Shown here in pieces: positions 7,519 to 15,389 of a stretch of 46,414 bases of DNA. The position numbers and the translations under genes are program-made. The stretch is from Methanothermobacter sp049720995. GTDB taxonomy: Archaea; Methanobacteriota; Methanobacteria; Methanobacteriales; Methanothermobacteraceae. The stretch spans positions 1-46,414 of the forward strand of contig NZ_JBNASF010000013.1 of the NCBI RefSeq assembly GCF_049720995.1, written 5' to 3'. Below the pieces are notes generated by a model. It made no database searches, was not told where the DNA came from, and was given only the letters and a program-made list of their open reading frames with translations. Within the stretch, counting starts at the first letter, position 1, and each line of letters opens with the position of its first letter.

Positions 7519-8096
7519 TAGGTTTTTTCAGTGCCCGGAACCGCTATTATAAGATAATGGTGGGGTCCCGCATTCCCCACAGATTCCACAGTGAACCCAT
7601 GGTCTTCAAGGATTCCAGTGACCTCATCCTCAGATAGCCTTAGATCCATGTGGGGTCCCGGGGTTCCCGCTACCTTTTTAAAATCAACCACCACCAGCCT
7701 TCCAGTCCTTCTTAGAAGTCTCATGACCTCGGCCATCAGTGGTTCAACCTCGTCGTTGACCACTATCCCATGGAAAACGTTGGCCATGAAGTAAACATCA
7801 ACCGTTCTATCGGGAACCGGGATTCTACGTGTTATATCGGCAACCAGAGGTATTATGTTACTCCTTCTGCCTATTCTGGACCTCAGTATCTCAACCGATT
7901 GCGGGTATATATCAACCGCAATGACCCTTCCATCGTCACCAACAGCAGATGCTGCTTCAATTGAAATAAAGCCATCACCACAGCCAGCATCAAGAAAAGT
8001 GTCCCCGGCCTTCAATGGAAGCATCTCAATGAGCTTTTTAGCATCTATGAGGTCCCTTGTCGATTTACCCCCATCGACATGGATCTTACGGGCCAT
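7512..8096 (-). CDS. Class I SAM-dependent methyltransferase
   Basis: A 194-residue Rossmann methyltransferase. Motif I is FLDAGCGDGFIS near residue 35, followed by the acidic end of strand 2 (VIAVDIYPQ), a motif II/III region (IIPLVADITRRIPVPDRTVDVYFMANVFHG), and LRRTGRLVVVDFKK. This is the COG2226-like small-molecule or cofactor methyltransferase pattern; the substrate is unknown. GGTGTTAAC precedes the ATG, and a TATA-like TTTTTATAATATAAA lies near 8123-8137. Confidence 0.82.
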   Translation of the reverse strand: MARKIHVDGGKSTRDLIDAKKLIEMLPLKAGDTFLDAGCGDGFISIEAASAVGDDGRVIAVDIYPQSVEILRSRIGRRSNIIPLVADITRRIPVPDRTVDVYFMANVFHGIVVNDEVEPLMAEVMRLLRRTGRLVVVDFKKVAGTPGPHMDLRLSEDEVTGILEDHGFTVESVGNAGPHHYLIIAVPGTEKTYQ

Positions 8097-8275
8097 GTTA
8101 ACACCATAATGTATTCTTTTTTTATATTATAAAAATTTTCACGATCCCCTGGAGGATCTGGCCCCTGATCTGCATCATTAAGTGCTTTAACCACGTCAAA
8201 CCTGACCATCTCCCAGACTCACAGTGCTTTAACTAAACCTGCCAGGGCGGCATGGTGTCCAGACCCCTGAGGGCA

Positions 8276-8284
8276 CTTATAAAT
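8276..8284 (+). promoter_or_regulatory. TATA box of the small gene at 8321
   Basis: CTTATAAAT predicts a transcript start near 8306. This falls downstream of the first in-frame codon at 8252 and just upstream of the GGTG site at 8310, which supports the shorter start at 8321. Confidence 0.6.
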
Positions 8285-8320
8285 AGACGTCCGGAGAGAA
8301 TTATTAAATGGTGTTTTAAT

Positions 8321-8518
8321 ATGATAGAAAAGATGGAGCTCACCATGACAAACGGCACGGTGCACCACTTCAAGAGGGGGGAGTTTGGGGTGGAAAATAT
8401 AAAGGTTGATAAGGAGAAGTGTTTTATACTGGTGAGCTTCTCTGAGAGGGAGTTCGGTAAAAGAGAGATAATAATACCACTACAGAACGTTGAAAAGTGC
8501 GAATACCTCCTCAGGTAA
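8321..8518 (+). CDS. Small uncharacterised protein
   Basis: A 65-residue hypothetical protein starting MIEKMELTMTNG. It alternates short beta-like stretches (GTVHHFKRGEFGV, FILVSFSERE, REIIIPLQNVEKCEYLL), compatible with a small beta-barrel or SH3-like fold. I do not recognise the family. The frame opens at 8252, but TATA box and GGTG positions place the start at 8321. It ends eight bases before the convergent dphB stop. Region 8097-8320 upstream holds only promoter sequence and a short direct repeat. Confidence 0.6.
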   Translation: MIEKMELTMTNGTVHHFKRGEFGVENIKVDKEKCFILVSFSEREFGKREIIIPLQNVEKCEYLLR

Positions 8519-8526
8519 TCCGCAGA

Positions 8527-9321
8527 TCAGATTACCATCCTCTCCACAATGGAGCTGGGTGCACCTGCAACCTCAACAAGGTAATCTGCCTCGATGAAAT
8601 GGAGTCCGCCTGGGACAACAAGGCAGTGAAGTGGATCCCCAAAGTCCTCCTCAATCAGTGAGGATATTGCATCAGCCCTCACAAGGGGCCTTTCAGACCC
8701 TGCCCTTGCAATTACAACCGCCAGAGTTTTATCATTGATTGTATCATCACCAAGTTTCTCTGATGCCAGCAGGAGGTATTCAAGACCCTCATTTGCAGTC
8801 ATGTACCTGCTTTTATGGGCCTCTATATCAAGGAGCACCAGGGAATGGGAATCCCTCTCAAGGTTATCCCTTATATTGATGTAGGGAGATGTTGGGAAGT
8901 AATTTTCTGATGTGAAGGGCACTGTGATTATCCTCCCGAATTTGTAGGCCTGCAGCCCCGCAAGGCCGGGTGCAGCTGATATTATGGATGATGCATGGAT
9001 GACCCTTGTCTCTACACCCCTCCTCCTGGCGTCCAGGATCAGTTCTGTATGGGTGGTTGCAACCAGGGGGTCCCCCGGGACAAGGAGTGCCACATCGGAT
9101 TTTTCTGCCTCAACGAGTGGTACCCTTTCCTCCTCAACCTCCTCCCTCCTCAGTATATCTATATTCTTACCGGTTAACTCCTCAATTGCAGATAAACTGG
9201 TCCCCTGAAGGATTGCAGTGTAGAATTCAGCGTAAACCCTGCTGCAGGCCTTTAAGGCCTTCAGACCCTTAAGTGATATATCATTTTCATCGTAAAGTCC
9301 AAGTCCAATTATGTAAAGCAT
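8527..9321 (-). CDS. dphB: Diphthine synthase (EF2 histidine methyltransferase)
   Basis: DphB (264 residues) methylates the 3-amino-3-carboxypropyl-histidine of elongation factor 2 using SAM, on the way to diphthamide. The N-terminus MLYIIGLGLYDENDISLKGLKAL, then VYAEFYTAIL, LLVPGDPLVATTHTEL, and IHASSIISAAPGLAGLQAYKFGR are hallmark motifs of this tetrapyrrole-methylase-fold family. The frame extends five codons further, but GAGAGGGT is spaced for the ATG at 9321, which also restores the family N-terminus. Its TATA box (CATTATATAACG, near 9347-9358) sits back to back with that of trm5. Confidence 0.94.
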   Translation of the reverse strand: MLYIIGLGLYDENDISLKGLKALKACSRVYAEFYTAILQGTSLSAIEELTGKNIDILRREEVEEERVPLVEAEKSDVALLVPGDPLVATTHTELILDARRRGVETRVIHASSIISAAPGLAGLQAYKFGRIITVPFTSENYFPTSPYINIRDNLERDSHSLVLLDIEAHKSRYMTANEGLEYLLLASEKLGDDTINDKTLAVVIARAGSERPLVRADAISSLIEEDFGDPLHCLVVPGGLHFIEADYLVEVAGAPSSIVERMVI

Positions 9322-9408
9322 CTCAAACCCTCTCAATAAGATTATAACGTTATATAATGTTTCAGAAAAACCAGTATATATGGCTTAAACTGTAGCGGGA
9401 AGTTCACC

Positions 9409-10425
9409 ATGAAGGGTTTAAAGGTTCCAAAGAAGAAGGCCAATGATATAATCAGGATTTTAACTGAGAGATCTCTCCTTAACAGGGATTACAGGATAAA
9501 TAGGGATGAAAGCCATGTTTACATACCCGTGATAGACACGGGGGTTGCAGGGGAATTCGATGATGTTGAGGTCATCGATGATGTGTTTGAGAGGAGTAAA
9601 CGCTCCCCGAGAAGTTTTACTGACATGCTGAAATCCAGGATCCCCGAGGATGCACTTTCATCCATCAGAAGGTCCTTTGATATAATAGGGGATACCGTTA
9701 TCCTTGAAATACCAGAGGAGCTCCATGACTACAGACATGCAATAGGTGAGGCTGCACTTAAATTCACGGGACGAAGTGCCGTGTACATGAAGAGGAGTGG
9801 AGTGAAGGGTGTTACAAGGACGAGGGAACTTGAGCTCATTGCGGGTTCTCCGGTATCTGAAACTGTCCATAGGGAGTACGGGAGCCGCATAAAGGTTGAT
9901 ATAAGGAGTGTGTACTTCAGCCCCCGCCTTGCCAATGAGAGGGAGATCGTTGCCAGGCAGGTGAAGGAGGGGGAGGTTGTCCTTGACATGTTCGCAGGTG
10001 CCGGACCCTTTGCAGTTGCATTTGCAAGGCATGGAAGGGCATCCAGGATCTACGCGGTTGACATAAACCCTGCGGCTGTCGGTTACATCAGAGAAAATGC
10101 CCGTCTGAATCGGGCAGAGGACGTAATAGTCCCTGTAGAGGGTGATGTGAGGGATTTCCTGGAGGATAAGGAGTGCTTTGCAGACCACGTGATCATGAAC
10201 CTTCCTGGAACTGCATGCGAATTTCTTGATGAAGCCATCAGGGCTGTCAGGGATGGGGGCATCATACACTACTATGAATTTGCACGGCACTTCAAAACCC
10301 CTGTGAAACGCCTGAAGGACACCGCAGAACCCTTTGAAGTGGAGATCTTGGGTAGAAGAAGGGTGAAGTCAAGGAGCCCCGGTGTGTGGCATATTGGTAT
10401 CGATGCCAGAATAAAAAAGAGCTGA
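9409..10425 (+). CDS. trm5: tRNA (guanine-37-N1)-methyltransferase Trm5
   Basis: Trm5 (338 residues) places m1G at position 37 of tRNAs and prevents +1 frameshifting. Its C-terminal Rossmann domain shows VYFSPRLANEREIVARQV, the SAM motif VLDMFAGAGPFAVAFARHG, the acidic YAVDINPAAVGYIREN, and the active-site NLPGTACEFLDEA (NLP motif). The N-terminal part forms the D1 and linker domains typical of archaeal Trm5. TATA-like AGTATATATGG at about 9371-9380 would start transcription just before the ATG. The stop lies inside the first unit of a three-copy tandem repeat. Confidence 0.95.
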   Translation: MKGLKVPKKKANDIIRILTERSLLNRDYRINRDESHVYIPVIDTGVAGEFDDVEVIDDVFERSKRSPRSFTDMLKSRIPEDALSSIRRSFDIIGDTVILEIPEELHDYRHAIGEAALKFTGRSAVYMKRSGVKGVTRTRELELIAGSPVSETVHREYGSRIKVDIRSVYFSPRLANEREIVARQVKEGEVVLDMFAGAGPFAVAFARHGRASRIYAVDINPAAVGYIRENARLNRAEDVIVPVEGDVRDFLEDKECFADHVIMNLPGTACEFLDEAIRAVRDGGIIHYYEFARHFKTPVKRLKDTAEPFEVEILGRRRVKSRSPGVWHIGIDARIKKS

Positions 10426-10552
10426 AATCACAATGGACCCACCATACCCCTACATACCCCCCAAAAAAAGAGCTGAAATCACAACGGATCCACCATACCC
10501 CTACATACCCCCCAAAAAAAAGAGCTGAAATCACAATGGATCCACTATACCC
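10413..10552. repeat. Three-copy 51/52-bp tandem repeat at the trm5/mtnA junction
   Basis: Copies begin at 10413, at about 10463 and at about 10514, each an A-run followed by GAGCTGAAATCACAAYGGA, CCACCATACCCCTACATACCCCC. The first copy contains the trm5 stop codon; the third contains the mtnA stop and last codons on the other strand. Each unit therefore carries both convergent stops. Read on the minus strand, the A-runs become T7-T8 tracts and could act as repeated terminators for the mtnA operon. Confidence 0.92.
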
Positions 10553-11460
10553 TCCTCTGTTATGATTCCATCTATAAGATCAGAGGGCACTATGTCAAAT
10601 GCAGGGTTGATGACCCCGGTATTTTCAGGGGCTATCCTGCAGCCCCCATAATAGAGAACCTCCTCAGGACTCCTCTCCTCGATCTCAACATCATAAATTG
10701 AATTTTCCCTGTCAAAGGTGCTGAGGGGTGCTGCAACGTAAAATGGTACGTTGAAACGTTTTGCTGAGAGGGCGACCATGAGTGACCCTATCTTGTTTGC
10801 CACACCTCCCTCTGCAACACGGTCAGCGCCTATTATAACCTTATCTATCATTCCCCTCTGCATTAGGTAGCCTGCTGCAACATCCGCTATCAGTTTAACA
10901 GGTATGCCCTCCTGCTGCATCTCCCAGACACTCAAACGGGCGCCCTGTCCCACGGGCCTTGTCTCATCACATATAACCGTTAAATTCTTTCCCTGATCCC
11001 TGGCGGCCCTCACAACGCCCAGGGCCGTTCCATAGTCAACACAGGCAAGGGCGCCTGCATTGCAGTGGGTCAGGATTGTGTCACCATCATTAATTATGCT
11101 GGCCCCGTGAGCCCCTATGGCCCTGTTGGTCTCCATATCCTCCCTGTAGATCCTCAGGGCCTCATCAAGTGGGGACCCGGATTTCATCACACGGTCCACT
11201 GCCCAGAAAAGGTTCACTGCGGTTGGCCTTGACGACCTTATCTCCTCTGCAGCCATTTCAGTGTCCTCGCCTGCAAGGTCTGCCAGGGCAACGCCAAATG
11301 CTGCCGCTACCCCAATGGCCGGGGCGCCCCTTACAACCATGTTTTTTATTGCATATATGACGTCCCGGTAGTTTTCACACTGAAAGTACTCCAGTGAATC
11401 GGGAAGTTTTCTCTGGTCTATAAGGATGAGTCGATTGTCCTTCCATTCCACTGTCTTCAT
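10531..11460 (-). CDS. mtnA: Methylthioribose-1-phosphate isomerase (or 5-deoxyribose-1-phosphate isomerase)
   Basis: MtnA (309 residues) isomerises S-methyl-5-thioribose-1-phosphate, and in methanogens probably 5-deoxyribose-1-phosphate, to the ribulose form. The family motifs are VVRGAPAIGVAAAFGVALA near residue 43, THCNAGALACVDYGTALGV near residue 145, CDETRPVGQGARLSVWE, and IIGADRVAEGGVANKIGS with the catalytic Asp. It is related to eIF2B subunits, but length and motifs fit MtnA. It is the last gene of the mmp/nifB operon, 21 bases after nifB. This suggests that it recycles the radical-SAM by-product 5'-deoxyadenosine. Confidence 0.9.
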   Translation of the reverse strand: MKTVEWKDNRLILIDQRKLPDSLEYFQCENYRDVIYAIKNMVVRGAPAIGVAAAFGVALADLAGEDTEMAAEEIRSSRPTAVNLFWAVDRVMKSGSPLDEALRIYREDMETNRAIGAHGASIINDGDTILTHCNAGALACVDYGTALGVVRAARDQGKNLTVICDETRPVGQGARLSVWEMQQEGIPVKLIADVAAGYLMQRGMIDKVIIGADRVAEGGVANKIGSLMVALSAKRFNVPFYVAAPLSTFDRENSIYDVEIEERSPEEVLYYGGCRIAPENTGVINPAFDIVPSDLIDGIITEEGIVDPL

Positions 11461-11481
11461 TCTATCACGGAATCTGCCTTT

Positions 11482-12348
11482 TCAGTAGTGGCTCGCTGGT
11501 GTCATGTCAAGGTGTCTGTCAGCACCCTTTTTGCCTGGAATGCCATAGGCATCTGCCCTGCACTGTGTGCATGCCCTGAATACAGGTATTATTTTTTCAA
11601 CCTCGTTCCTGACCCTCTCGATCTCTTCACAGGTTGGCCGTGGGTAGTCCTTCATCTCACCCATCGGTATGAGAGGTATAACATTCATGAGGGAGGCTCC
11701 TCTCCTTTTAACCTCCCTTGCAATGTCAACTATGTGTTCATCGTTGAGACCCGGTATGAGTACACTGTTGACCTTGACAATGATACCCTTCTCTGCAAGT
11801 TTCTCTATACCCTCAAGCTGGTTCCTTGAGAGAACCTCGAAGGCCTCCCTCCCATGGTATACCTTATCCTTGTAGACCACGAAGGAGTATATCTTCTCAC
11901 CTATATCAGGGTCAATGGCGTTCACGGTTACCGTGACGGTGTTAACCCCAATCTCTGCAAGTTCATCAGCCTTATCAGGAAGAAGCAGCCCATTGGTGCT
12001 GAGGCATTTAAGGAGATCCGGGAACTTCCTGCTGGCCTTTTTGAAGAACTCAAATGTCTCCTCATTTGCAAGGGCATCGCCGGGCCCGGCCACCCCTATT
12101 ACACTTATGGGCATTTCGTTCTTAATCTTCTCAACGTGCTTTACTGCATCCTCGGCTGTCATGATCCTTGCAGTGACCCCCGGCCGGTTTTCGCATTCGC
12201 TGATATCCCTGGTGCAGAATTTGCAGTGGATATTGCAGCGGGGTGCAATGGGAAGGTGGATCCTTCCAACCCTGTCGTGCAGTTTCTCATTGAAGCATGG
12301 GTGAGCCTTGGTTATGTGGGCAAAGCGTGTCTGTCTCTGTTCAGGCAT
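11482..12348 (-). CDS. nifB: NifB, radical SAM FeMo-cofactor core (L-cluster) synthase
   Basis: A 288-residue NifB without the C-terminal NifX-like domain, as in methanogens. The motifs are HPCFNE near residue 16, CNIHCKFCTRDISECENRPG near residue 38 (radical SAM CxxxCxxC plus the NifB-specific ECENRPG), VIGVAGPGDALAN, and the C-terminal FRACTQCRADAYGIPG that binds the K-cluster [4Fe-4S] units. NifB fuses two [4Fe-4S] clusters, inserts carbide and sulfide, and makes the [8Fe-9S-C] cluster. No nifHDK is in this window; the operon partners are methanogenesis marker genes. NifB from this genus has been shown to be functional. Confidence 0.95.
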   Translation of the reverse strand: MPEQRQTRFAHITKAHPCFNEKLHDRVGRIHLPIAPRCNIHCKFCTRDISECENRPGVTARIMTAEDAVKHVEKIKNEMPISVIGVAGPGDALANEETFEFFKKASRKFPDLLKCLSTNGLLLPDKADELAEIGVNTVTVTVNAIDPDIGEKIYSFVVYKDKVYHGREAFEVLSRNQLEGIEKLAEKGIIVKVNSVLIPGLNDEHIVDIAREVKRRGASLMNVIPLIPMGEMKDYPRPTCEEIERVRNEVEKIIPVFRACTQCRADAYGIPGKKGADRHLDMTPASHY

Positions 12349-12352
12349 GTTT

Positions 12353-12910
12353 TCACCTCATATCGTCTATTATCTCCCTTGCCTTCAAAATCCATTCATC
12401 CCTTAGCACCTCATCGGTACATACAAGGGCTATTATGTTATCCTCTGAAAGGTCCCTTATAACCCGGAATCCCTCGGGTATTATGCGGAATATTGCATCA
12501 TATACCCTCTTCCTGAGGTTCATTGATGGGTCGTGAACCGTCATTCCGCTGATATCAGAGATGGGGTCCTCAACCACCACCTCAAAGCGGGATGGCTGGC
12601 GTACCCTGCCACGTCCCTGTGACTCCCAGAGCCTTTCAAGTAGCTGTGGAAGGTAAGTTTCATCCTTTATCCTCAAGTGGACCGCTCCTGTGGCCTTATC
12701 AGTATCCATCTCAGCCATGTCCTCGAGGTAAATTGGCTCAGAGGTCCTCTGTGTCTTAACCGCTATGATGAAGACAGGTTCCCTGGGATCAACCCAGATC
12801 CTCAGATCATCCACGGCCCTTGCAAGCTGGAGATCCTGTAGAACCTGACGGGCTATTATCTCATAGACCTCTGCACCCCGGGGGTCGTAGCACTCAACAC
12901 TTATCCCCAT
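12353..12910 (-). CDS. mmp17: Methanogenesis marker protein 17
   Basis: A 185-residue protein matching the methanogen-only marker family 17 (VYEIIARQVLQDLQLARAVDDLRIWVDPREPVFIIAVK). From memory, Mmp17 is a component of the ATP-dependent complex that activates methyl-coenzyme M reductase. The frame opens with GTG at 12922, but the ATG at 12910 has GAGGGT four bases upstream and directly follows the stop of mmp15, so I prefer it. The stop lies four bases before the nifB start, consistent with tight coupling. Confidence 0.85.
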   Translation of the reverse strand: MGISVECYDPRGAEVYEIIARQVLQDLQLARAVDDLRIWVDPREPVFIIAVKTQRTSEPIYLEDMAEMDTDKATGAVHLRIKDETYLPQLLERLWESQGRGRVRQPSRFEVVVEDPISDISGMTVHDPSMNLRKRVYDAIFRIIPEGFRVIRDLSEDNIIALVCTDEVLRDEWILKAREIIDDMR

Positions 12911-12911
12911 T

Positions 12912-14150
12912 TTAACCCTCACTGATGTCTTTCATTCCGGAAACAAGAAGGGCCGCTCCAACTGCGCCTATGTGCTGTGAATACGGGGGTACGATAACAT
13001 CGATACCACCCAGGATATCACTTACTGCCTCAACAAGGCCCTCTATAAGGGATGTTCCACCGACCTGTATGAGGGGTTCCCTCACATCTATCTCCTGGAG
13101 CTGCTGTTCGTATACCTGTTCGGCCACCGAGTGGCATGCGGCTGCTGCTGCGTCCTCCCTTGAAACTCCCGCTGCAAGTGCGGTTACAAGGTCCTGTATA
13201 CCAAAGACTATGCAGTAACTGTTGAGCATCGCCTTCCTGTAGTCACCCTTCAGTGCCAGGCTTCCAAGTTCATCTATCTCCACTCCAAGCCTCCTGGCTG
13301 TTATCTCCAGGAAACGACCTGATGCACCGGCGCAGATACCCCCCATGGTGAAGTTGTCGGGTATGCCATCGTTTACGGTTATGACCTTGTTGTCCATACC
13401 CCCTATATCAAGTACCGTTGCCTCCCCCTTCTGGTGGTCTGCCAGAAATACGGCACCCTTGGAGTTTACACTAAGCTCCTCCTGTATGAGGTCGGCCCCG
13501 TAATGTTTACCTATGGTTAACCTGCCGTAGCCTGTAACTCCTATCCCATCAATGTCCTTCAATGTGTAACCTGTACCTGCAAGGGCCTCCTCTATGCCCT
13601 TCTCTGCGGAGCCAAGGACATCTGTTGTGGGAAGCCACCCTGTCCCTATGACCTCGTTATCCTCCATCAGAACCACCTTGGTGGTTGTTGAACCTGAATC
13701 GATTCCAAGGGTGAGGCCCTCCTGTTTCTCCCTTGCAAGTATGCTCTTTCTCGCCACTATTGTGGAGAGTGCCTCCATTCGTATGAAGAGCTCATCCGCC
13801 TTTGTTCTCTCTGTGAATGAGTAGGTTACAACAGGAAGCCTTGTGTTCTGCTGTATGAACCTCCTTATCTCGTTCCTTACAAGTGCCCCCTCTGCGCATC
13901 TGAAGCAGGTTGCTATGAAAACCGCGTCGGCATCTGTTTTGCCCTCAACGATTGACATTGCCCTTGCTATCATGAGTTTTATGCTTGAACTGGCACAGTT
14001 GAACCCAAATTTTTCATAGGCCTCGTCTATGTAGTCCAGGTCAGCCTCGGGGATAACTATTTCGGCCCCGAAAGTCCTCGCTGCCTTTTCAATTTCCTTC
14101 TGAACACCGCTGTAGTCGGTTCCACATGAAATCTGGGCTATTTTAACCAT
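12912..14150 (-). CDS. mmp15: Methanogenesis marker protein 15 (BadF/HgdC-type ATPase)
   Basis: A 412-residue protein with two parts. Residues 1-140 contain ISCGTDYSG, NCASSSIKLM and FIATCFRCAEGALV, so several cysteines could bind Fe-S. From residue 148 an ASKHA-fold ATPase begins with LGIDSGSTTTKVVLM, then GVTGYGR, VLDIGGMDNKVI and GGICAGASGRFLE, as in 2-hydroxyacyl-CoA dehydratase activators (BadF, HgdC). Such proteins use ATP to push electrons to very low potential. This matches family 15 of the marker proteins. It starts with GGAGG at good spacing and overlaps mmp5 by eight bases. Confidence 0.9.
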   Translation of the reverse strand: MVKIAQISCGTDYSGVQKEIEKAARTFGAEIVIPEADLDYIDEAYEKFGFNCASSSIKLMIARAMSIVEGKTDADAVFIATCFRCAEGALVRNEIRRFIQQNTRLPVVTYSFTERTKADELFIRMEALSTIVARKSILAREKQEGLTLGIDSGSTTTKVVLMEDNEVIGTGWLPTTDVLGSAEKGIEEALAGTGYTLKDIDGIGVTGYGRLTIGKHYGADLIQEELSVNSKGAVFLADHQKGEATVLDIGGMDNKVITVNDGIPDNFTMGGICAGASGRFLEITARRLGVEIDELGSLALKGDYRKAMLNSYCIVFGIQDLVTALAAGVSREDAAAAACHSVAEQVYEQQLQEIDVREPLIQVGGTSLIEGLVEAVSDILGGIDVIVPPYSQHIGAVGAALLVSGMKDISEG

Positions 14151-14589
14151 TTTGAGCCTCCAGTTCGTCCAGGAATTTGTTTATCCTGTTAACTACATCT
14201 ATTGTCTCTTCCCTCGTTGTGGGGTATTTAAGTTCAAGTGTGGGTATGCCCTTCTTTCTGAGCTGGAATACGCAGAGTTCATTGGTCCTTGCGCATCCGA
14301 TGCATCCAAAACCAAATGGGGCCTCCTCCATTATTATGGCGGCATCCGCCTCCTCTATGAGGGGTCCCAGGATTGCCATTCTCCCCCTCACACCTGAGGG
14401 AACCTCTATTGCCGCGTACTTCAGACCCCTTATTGGGTCCTCCTCGGTTATATTGAAGGGTGGTGAATCGATTTCCGGGTCTGTGACTTTCTGTCTGATT
14501 TCTTTCTGGATTACAAGGGGCTCATGTCCCCTTCTTTCAACAAGATCTGCAAGTATAAGTGAATTTGGTGGAAATATCGCTATTTTCAA
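14143..14589 (-). CDS. mmp5: Methanogenesis marker protein 5
   Basis: A 148-residue protein with the cysteine cluster GFGCIGCARTNELC near residues 95-108, and an N-terminal MKIAIFPPNSLILADLVERRGH. It fits marker family 5 and looks like a small relative of Fe-S components of dehydratase-activase systems, matching the ATPase partner Mmp15 encoded next. The start is TTG, with GGGGGAATT upstream, and overlaps the preceding stop as TTGA. Confidence 0.85.
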   Translation of the reverse strand: MKIAIFPPNSLILADLVERRGHEPLVIQKEIRQKVTDPEIDSPPFNITEEDPIRGLKYAAIEVPSGVRGRMAILGPLIEEADAAIIMEEAPFGFGCIGCARTNELCVFQLRKKGIPTLELKYPTTREETIDVVNRINKFLDELEAQNG

Positions 14590-14957
14590 TAGAATTCCCC
14601 CCTGTCTCCCTCCTGGGGTCTCCTGGCTATTTCAACCATGTCTGTGAAGAGGCCCTTTGTGGCATCAACTATTCCCACTGCACAGATAACCTCACCCTTC
14701 TCCTTCAGCGGTACCACGACCACGGGTATTCCCCTGTAAGGTCCCCTCTCAGGTGTCTCCCTTGCTATCTCCCCTGATTCAAGGACCTTTTCCAGGACGG
14801 GTCCAGTGTAGCTGTCATCTATCACCTCTCCGTCCTCTATTCGAAGACCCTTTGCTTCCCGGCTCCTTATTGTGAGGGGAAGGCGACTTACAAGTTCATG
14901 TATACACATTCCAAGTTCCTTGAGTTCCTCTCCAGTGGATGATGAAGTTATTTTCAT
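14586..14957 (-). CDS. DUF2111 protein in the mmp operon
   Basis: A 123-residue protein: helix GEELKELGMCIHELVSRLPLTIRSREAKGLRIEDG, then RGPYRGIPVVVVPLKEKGEVICAVGIVDATKGLFTDM. The second half resembles a GAF/PAS-like or roadblock-like sensor sheet. It fits the archaeal DUF2111 family, function unknown. Its position between mmp6 and mmp5, with overlapping stop and start, makes it a probable partner of the marker proteins. Confidence 0.75.
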   Translation of the reverse strand: MKITSSSTGEELKELGMCIHELVSRLPLTIRSREAKGLRIEDGEVIDDSYTGPVLEKVLESGEIARETPERGPYRGIPVVVVPLKEKGEVICAVGIVDATKGLFTDMVEIARRPQEGDRGEFY

Positions 14958-14962
14958 TTTTA

Positions 14963-15376
14963 TCAGCCCTGTGTTTTCTGTTTGGATTTCAGACTCCTCT
15001 CAACTACATCGCGGAATTCATCAACAGAAACCTTCTCTTTTTTTTCGGGTTCGGCCTTCTGGGGCCTTTCAAGGGCCTCGCCCACATATCCAAGTAATTT
15101 GAATTCCTTTTCAAGCTGGTGGTAGCCCTCCCGGGCTGCCCCTCTGTGTCCTCTGCAGCGCCGGGGGTCCCCTGGTGGGAATCCCCTCTCCTTTGTGAAT
15201 ATGTTGGCCGGGTCCAGTCTGCGTATTTTCCTGACAGCCTCCATCACAGTCTCTGTGTCCCCATGCACCAGCGCACCATAACATGTTGATTTTATGGTCA
15301 GTGGCAGTCCAAGAAGGTGGAGCCTCTGGACAAGTTCCGATGAGCTCAGCCTTGATGATGGCCCAAGTATTATCAT
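14963..15376 (-). CDS. mmp6: Methanogenesis marker protein 6
   Basis: A 137-residue protein beginning MIILGPSSRLSSSELVQRLHLLGLPLTIKSTCYGALVHG, with RGFPPGDPRRCRGHRGAAREG further on, matching marker family 6. The frame is open to 15454. I choose the ATG at 15376 because it follows the mmp3 stop and has ATGAGG upstream. An ATG at 15415 would add 13 residues and overlap mmp3. The C-terminal 40 residues are charged and probably disordered. Confidence 0.82.
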   Translation of the reverse strand: MIILGPSSRLSSSELVQRLHLLGLPLTIKSTCYGALVHGDTETVMEAVRKIRRLDPANIFTKERGFPPGDPRRCRGHRGAAREGYHQLEKEFKLLGYVGEALERPQKAEPEKKEKVSVDEFRDVVERSLKSKQKTQG

Positions 15377-15389
15377 TCTTGTTGATTCC

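Noticed and set aside
8181..8233. Direct repeat AGTGCTTTAAC as an operator
   Set aside because: Only an 11-base match 42 bases apart, not close to the box A in a meaningful way; it may be chance.
9658..10290. 210-codon minus-strand frame inside trm5
   Set aside because: Antisense shadow: its translation is irregular and the plus-strand Trm5 motifs are unmistakable.
10413..10552. CRISPR array
   Set aside because: The copies are directly adjacent with no unique spacers and derive from the flanking gene ends.
11854..12462. 202-codon plus-strand frame across nifB and mmp17
   Set aside because: Antisense to two strongly supported genes, with no motif and no start signals.
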